DNA from: Desertifilum tharense IPPAS B-1220
Lineage (GTDB): Bacteria > Cyanobacteriota > Cyanobacteriia > Cyanobacteriales > Desertifilaceae
Direction of reading: 5' to 3'
Assembly: GCF_001746915.1 (NCBI RefSeq)
Contig: NZ_MJGC01000039.1
Span: 1-64,000, forward strand
Length of the DNA: 64,000 bases
In this document: positions 63,100 to 64,000 of the stretch, piece after piece
How positions within the stretch are numbered: the first letter of the stretch is position 1
Layout of the letters: every line of letters begins with the position of its first letter
Made by a program: the position numbers and the translations under genes
Notes under the pieces: generated by a model
Told to the model about the DNA's origin: nothing
Database searches by the model: none
Seen by the model: the letters and a program-made list of their open reading frames with translations, nothing else

Positions 63100-63564
63100 T
63101 TAGCGTTCTTGCACCACTAAGTTATACCGGAAGCGATCGCCAGCATCTTTGGAACCCACCCAAACGCGATACGATCCTGACGGCCAGTTGGTATCCTCTA
63201 AAACGGTGTTGGGGTTCATGGTCGTACTCGTAACGCAACGCATCCCATCAGGTCCTTGGATGACTAAAGTGGCTTCATTGGGCGTATTGACCCGGAATCG
63301 CAGGGATGGAAAGTTATTTTGTAATTCAATAATATGATCGGGATTGGTGCCGCCATAACCAATGCAAAAGTTATTGTAGCGGTCGGTGTTGGCGATGGTG
63401 GAAAGGGAAACCGAACCCCCAGTATTGCCCGAAGCGCTTGCTCTACGGAAGCCAGTCGCTAGGGATAGCCCTTCAAAATTGGCAGTTTGTGCCAATAGCG
63501 GGGTTGTACTCAACGTTGCGATCGCGATCGCTAAAACGGATTTAGACCAAAGTTGCTGAATCAT
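63100..63564 (-). CDS. Secreted hypothetical protein, PPC-like
   Basis: A 154-residue protein with a Sec signal peptide (core SVLAIAIATLSTTPL, end LLAQ, about 26 residues). The mature part is a small beta-sandwich resembling pre-peptidase C-terminal domains (LRFRVNTPNEATLVIQGPDG, WPSGSYRVWVGSK, YNLVVQE at the end) and has two cysteines. Likely periplasmic or extracellular. I chose the ATG at 63564 because GGAGG lies eight bases upstream; the GTG at 63579 overlaps that site. Confidence 0.75.
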   Translation of the reverse strand: MIQQLWSKSVLAIAIATLSTTPLLAQTANFEGLSLATGFRRASASGNTGGSVSLSTIANTDRYNNFCIGYGGTNPDHIIELQNNFPSLRFRVNTPNEATLVIQGPDGMRCVTSTTMNPNTVLEDTNWPSGSYRVWVGSKDAGDRFRYNLVVQER

Positions 63565-63855
63565 TACACGCGCCTCCACACTCCGAGCATTAGGTCTGCC
63601 TCATTCCAAATTAGAGCAGACTTGGCTTTGTTTGCTTCAGCCAACCAGGTGCTGTTTTGCCAAGCTCAGGGCTTACCTTATTTTGAATTCAAAGACGCAC
63701 CCTCAATCGCCAAAGTTCCGCCAAGTCGAACCCAACCGCTCAAACTTCCATCCCAACTTGGAATTTCCACATTCTTCAAGTGACCTTGCTCTACGCCATG
63801 CTCTACAACGGTAGAGGGACATTTCCCAGAACCAATTTCGCCAGGAGAGCTTGAG

Positions 63856-64000
63856 ATGTCTGTTCTTGCCTTAATTGTGACCTTAATCAGTGGGTTGTGG
63901 GTGACGCAGATTTTCGTCATTCAACCCATTGACTTTATTGAATGGTTCTCGTTTCCCCAATGGCTGATTCTCCTCGTCACTTTAGGTTTGTTGTCGTGGT
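63856..64000 (+). CDS. Start of a hydrophobic protein, cut by window end
   Basis: ATG at 63856 with AGGAGA seven bases upstream. The visible part is MSVLALIVTLISGLWVTQIF, then IQPIDFIEWFSFPQW and a second hydrophobic segment (LILLVTLGLLSW), so the N-terminus holds two membrane helices. The frame is open to the window end. Family not recognised. Confidence 0.6.
   Translation, partial: MSVLALIVTLISGLWVTQIFVIQPIDFIEWFSFPQWLILLVTLGLLSW

Overview
The window is cyanobacterial chromosome. The clearest markers are psaD (photosystem I), the SbtA/SbtB bicarbonate-uptake pair, a CrtO-type carotenoid ketolase, a CYP110-like P450, PEP-CTERM secreted proteins, many GCGATCGC (HIP1) octamers, and intergenic blocks of 7-bp and 8-bp tandem repeats of the STRR type known from filamentous cyanobacteria. 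The style fits a filamentous, probably non-heterocystous (Oscillatoria/Desertifilum-like) genome; that placement is an inference. No phage, transposase, rRNA or CRISPR array was seen.

Layout. 1-8 kb: a membrane-anchored hypothetical, a small secreted protein, an orphan BMP/sugar-type ABC ATPase, a TPR remnant, a Tat-type lipoprotein Mn superoxide dismutase, and a 2OG-Fe(II) oxygenase gene bracketed by inverted repeat arrays. 8-25 kb: a saccharopine-dehydrogenase-like reductase, a 1969-residue kinase/AAA/GAF/PAS/histidine-kinase protein, CrtO, two DUF2993 paralogues, P450, a Uma2 nuclease-like protein, a four-carbon acid sugar kinase, a CHASE3-type chemoreceptor and a membrane protein. 25-34 kb: class I lysyl-tRNA synthetase, a double ArsA/Get3 ATPase, an HI0933-type flavoprotein, rubredoxin, an M1 aminopeptidase with HEAT repeats, and a CheY/PilH-like regulator. 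34-39 kb: three PEP-CTERM genes, then a two-gene ATPase + DUF4435/TOPRIM-like operon that looks like a PARIS-type anti-phage module. 39-52 kb: aspS, an HtpX-like protease, MgtE, a coiled-coil/WD40 protein, an SpkB-like kinase, psaD, an EcsC-like protein and trhO. 52-64 kb: tRNA-Ala(UGC), a 37-residue membrane peptide, GST, a two-gene hypothetical operon, an ion transporter, metG, a C5-methyltransferase/BsuBI-PstI-family restriction pair, sbtB-sbtA, a small membrane protein, a secreted protein, and the start of a gene cut by the window end.

Three points stand out. First, two defence-like modules (37.3-39.2 kb and 58.2-60.3 kb) sit among housekeeping genes. Second, a composite repeat recurs in at least five places: G-rich heptads, a conserved spacer with a small palindrome, ACTCAGC heptads, then C-rich heptads or octads. 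It often lies within about 10 bp of a stop codon. Third, the carbon-uptake end has two ATAG-N8-CTAT palindromes, one upstream of sbtA and one upstream of a small membrane-protein gene, and the SbtA cytosolic loop has been enlarged by 21-bp repeats.
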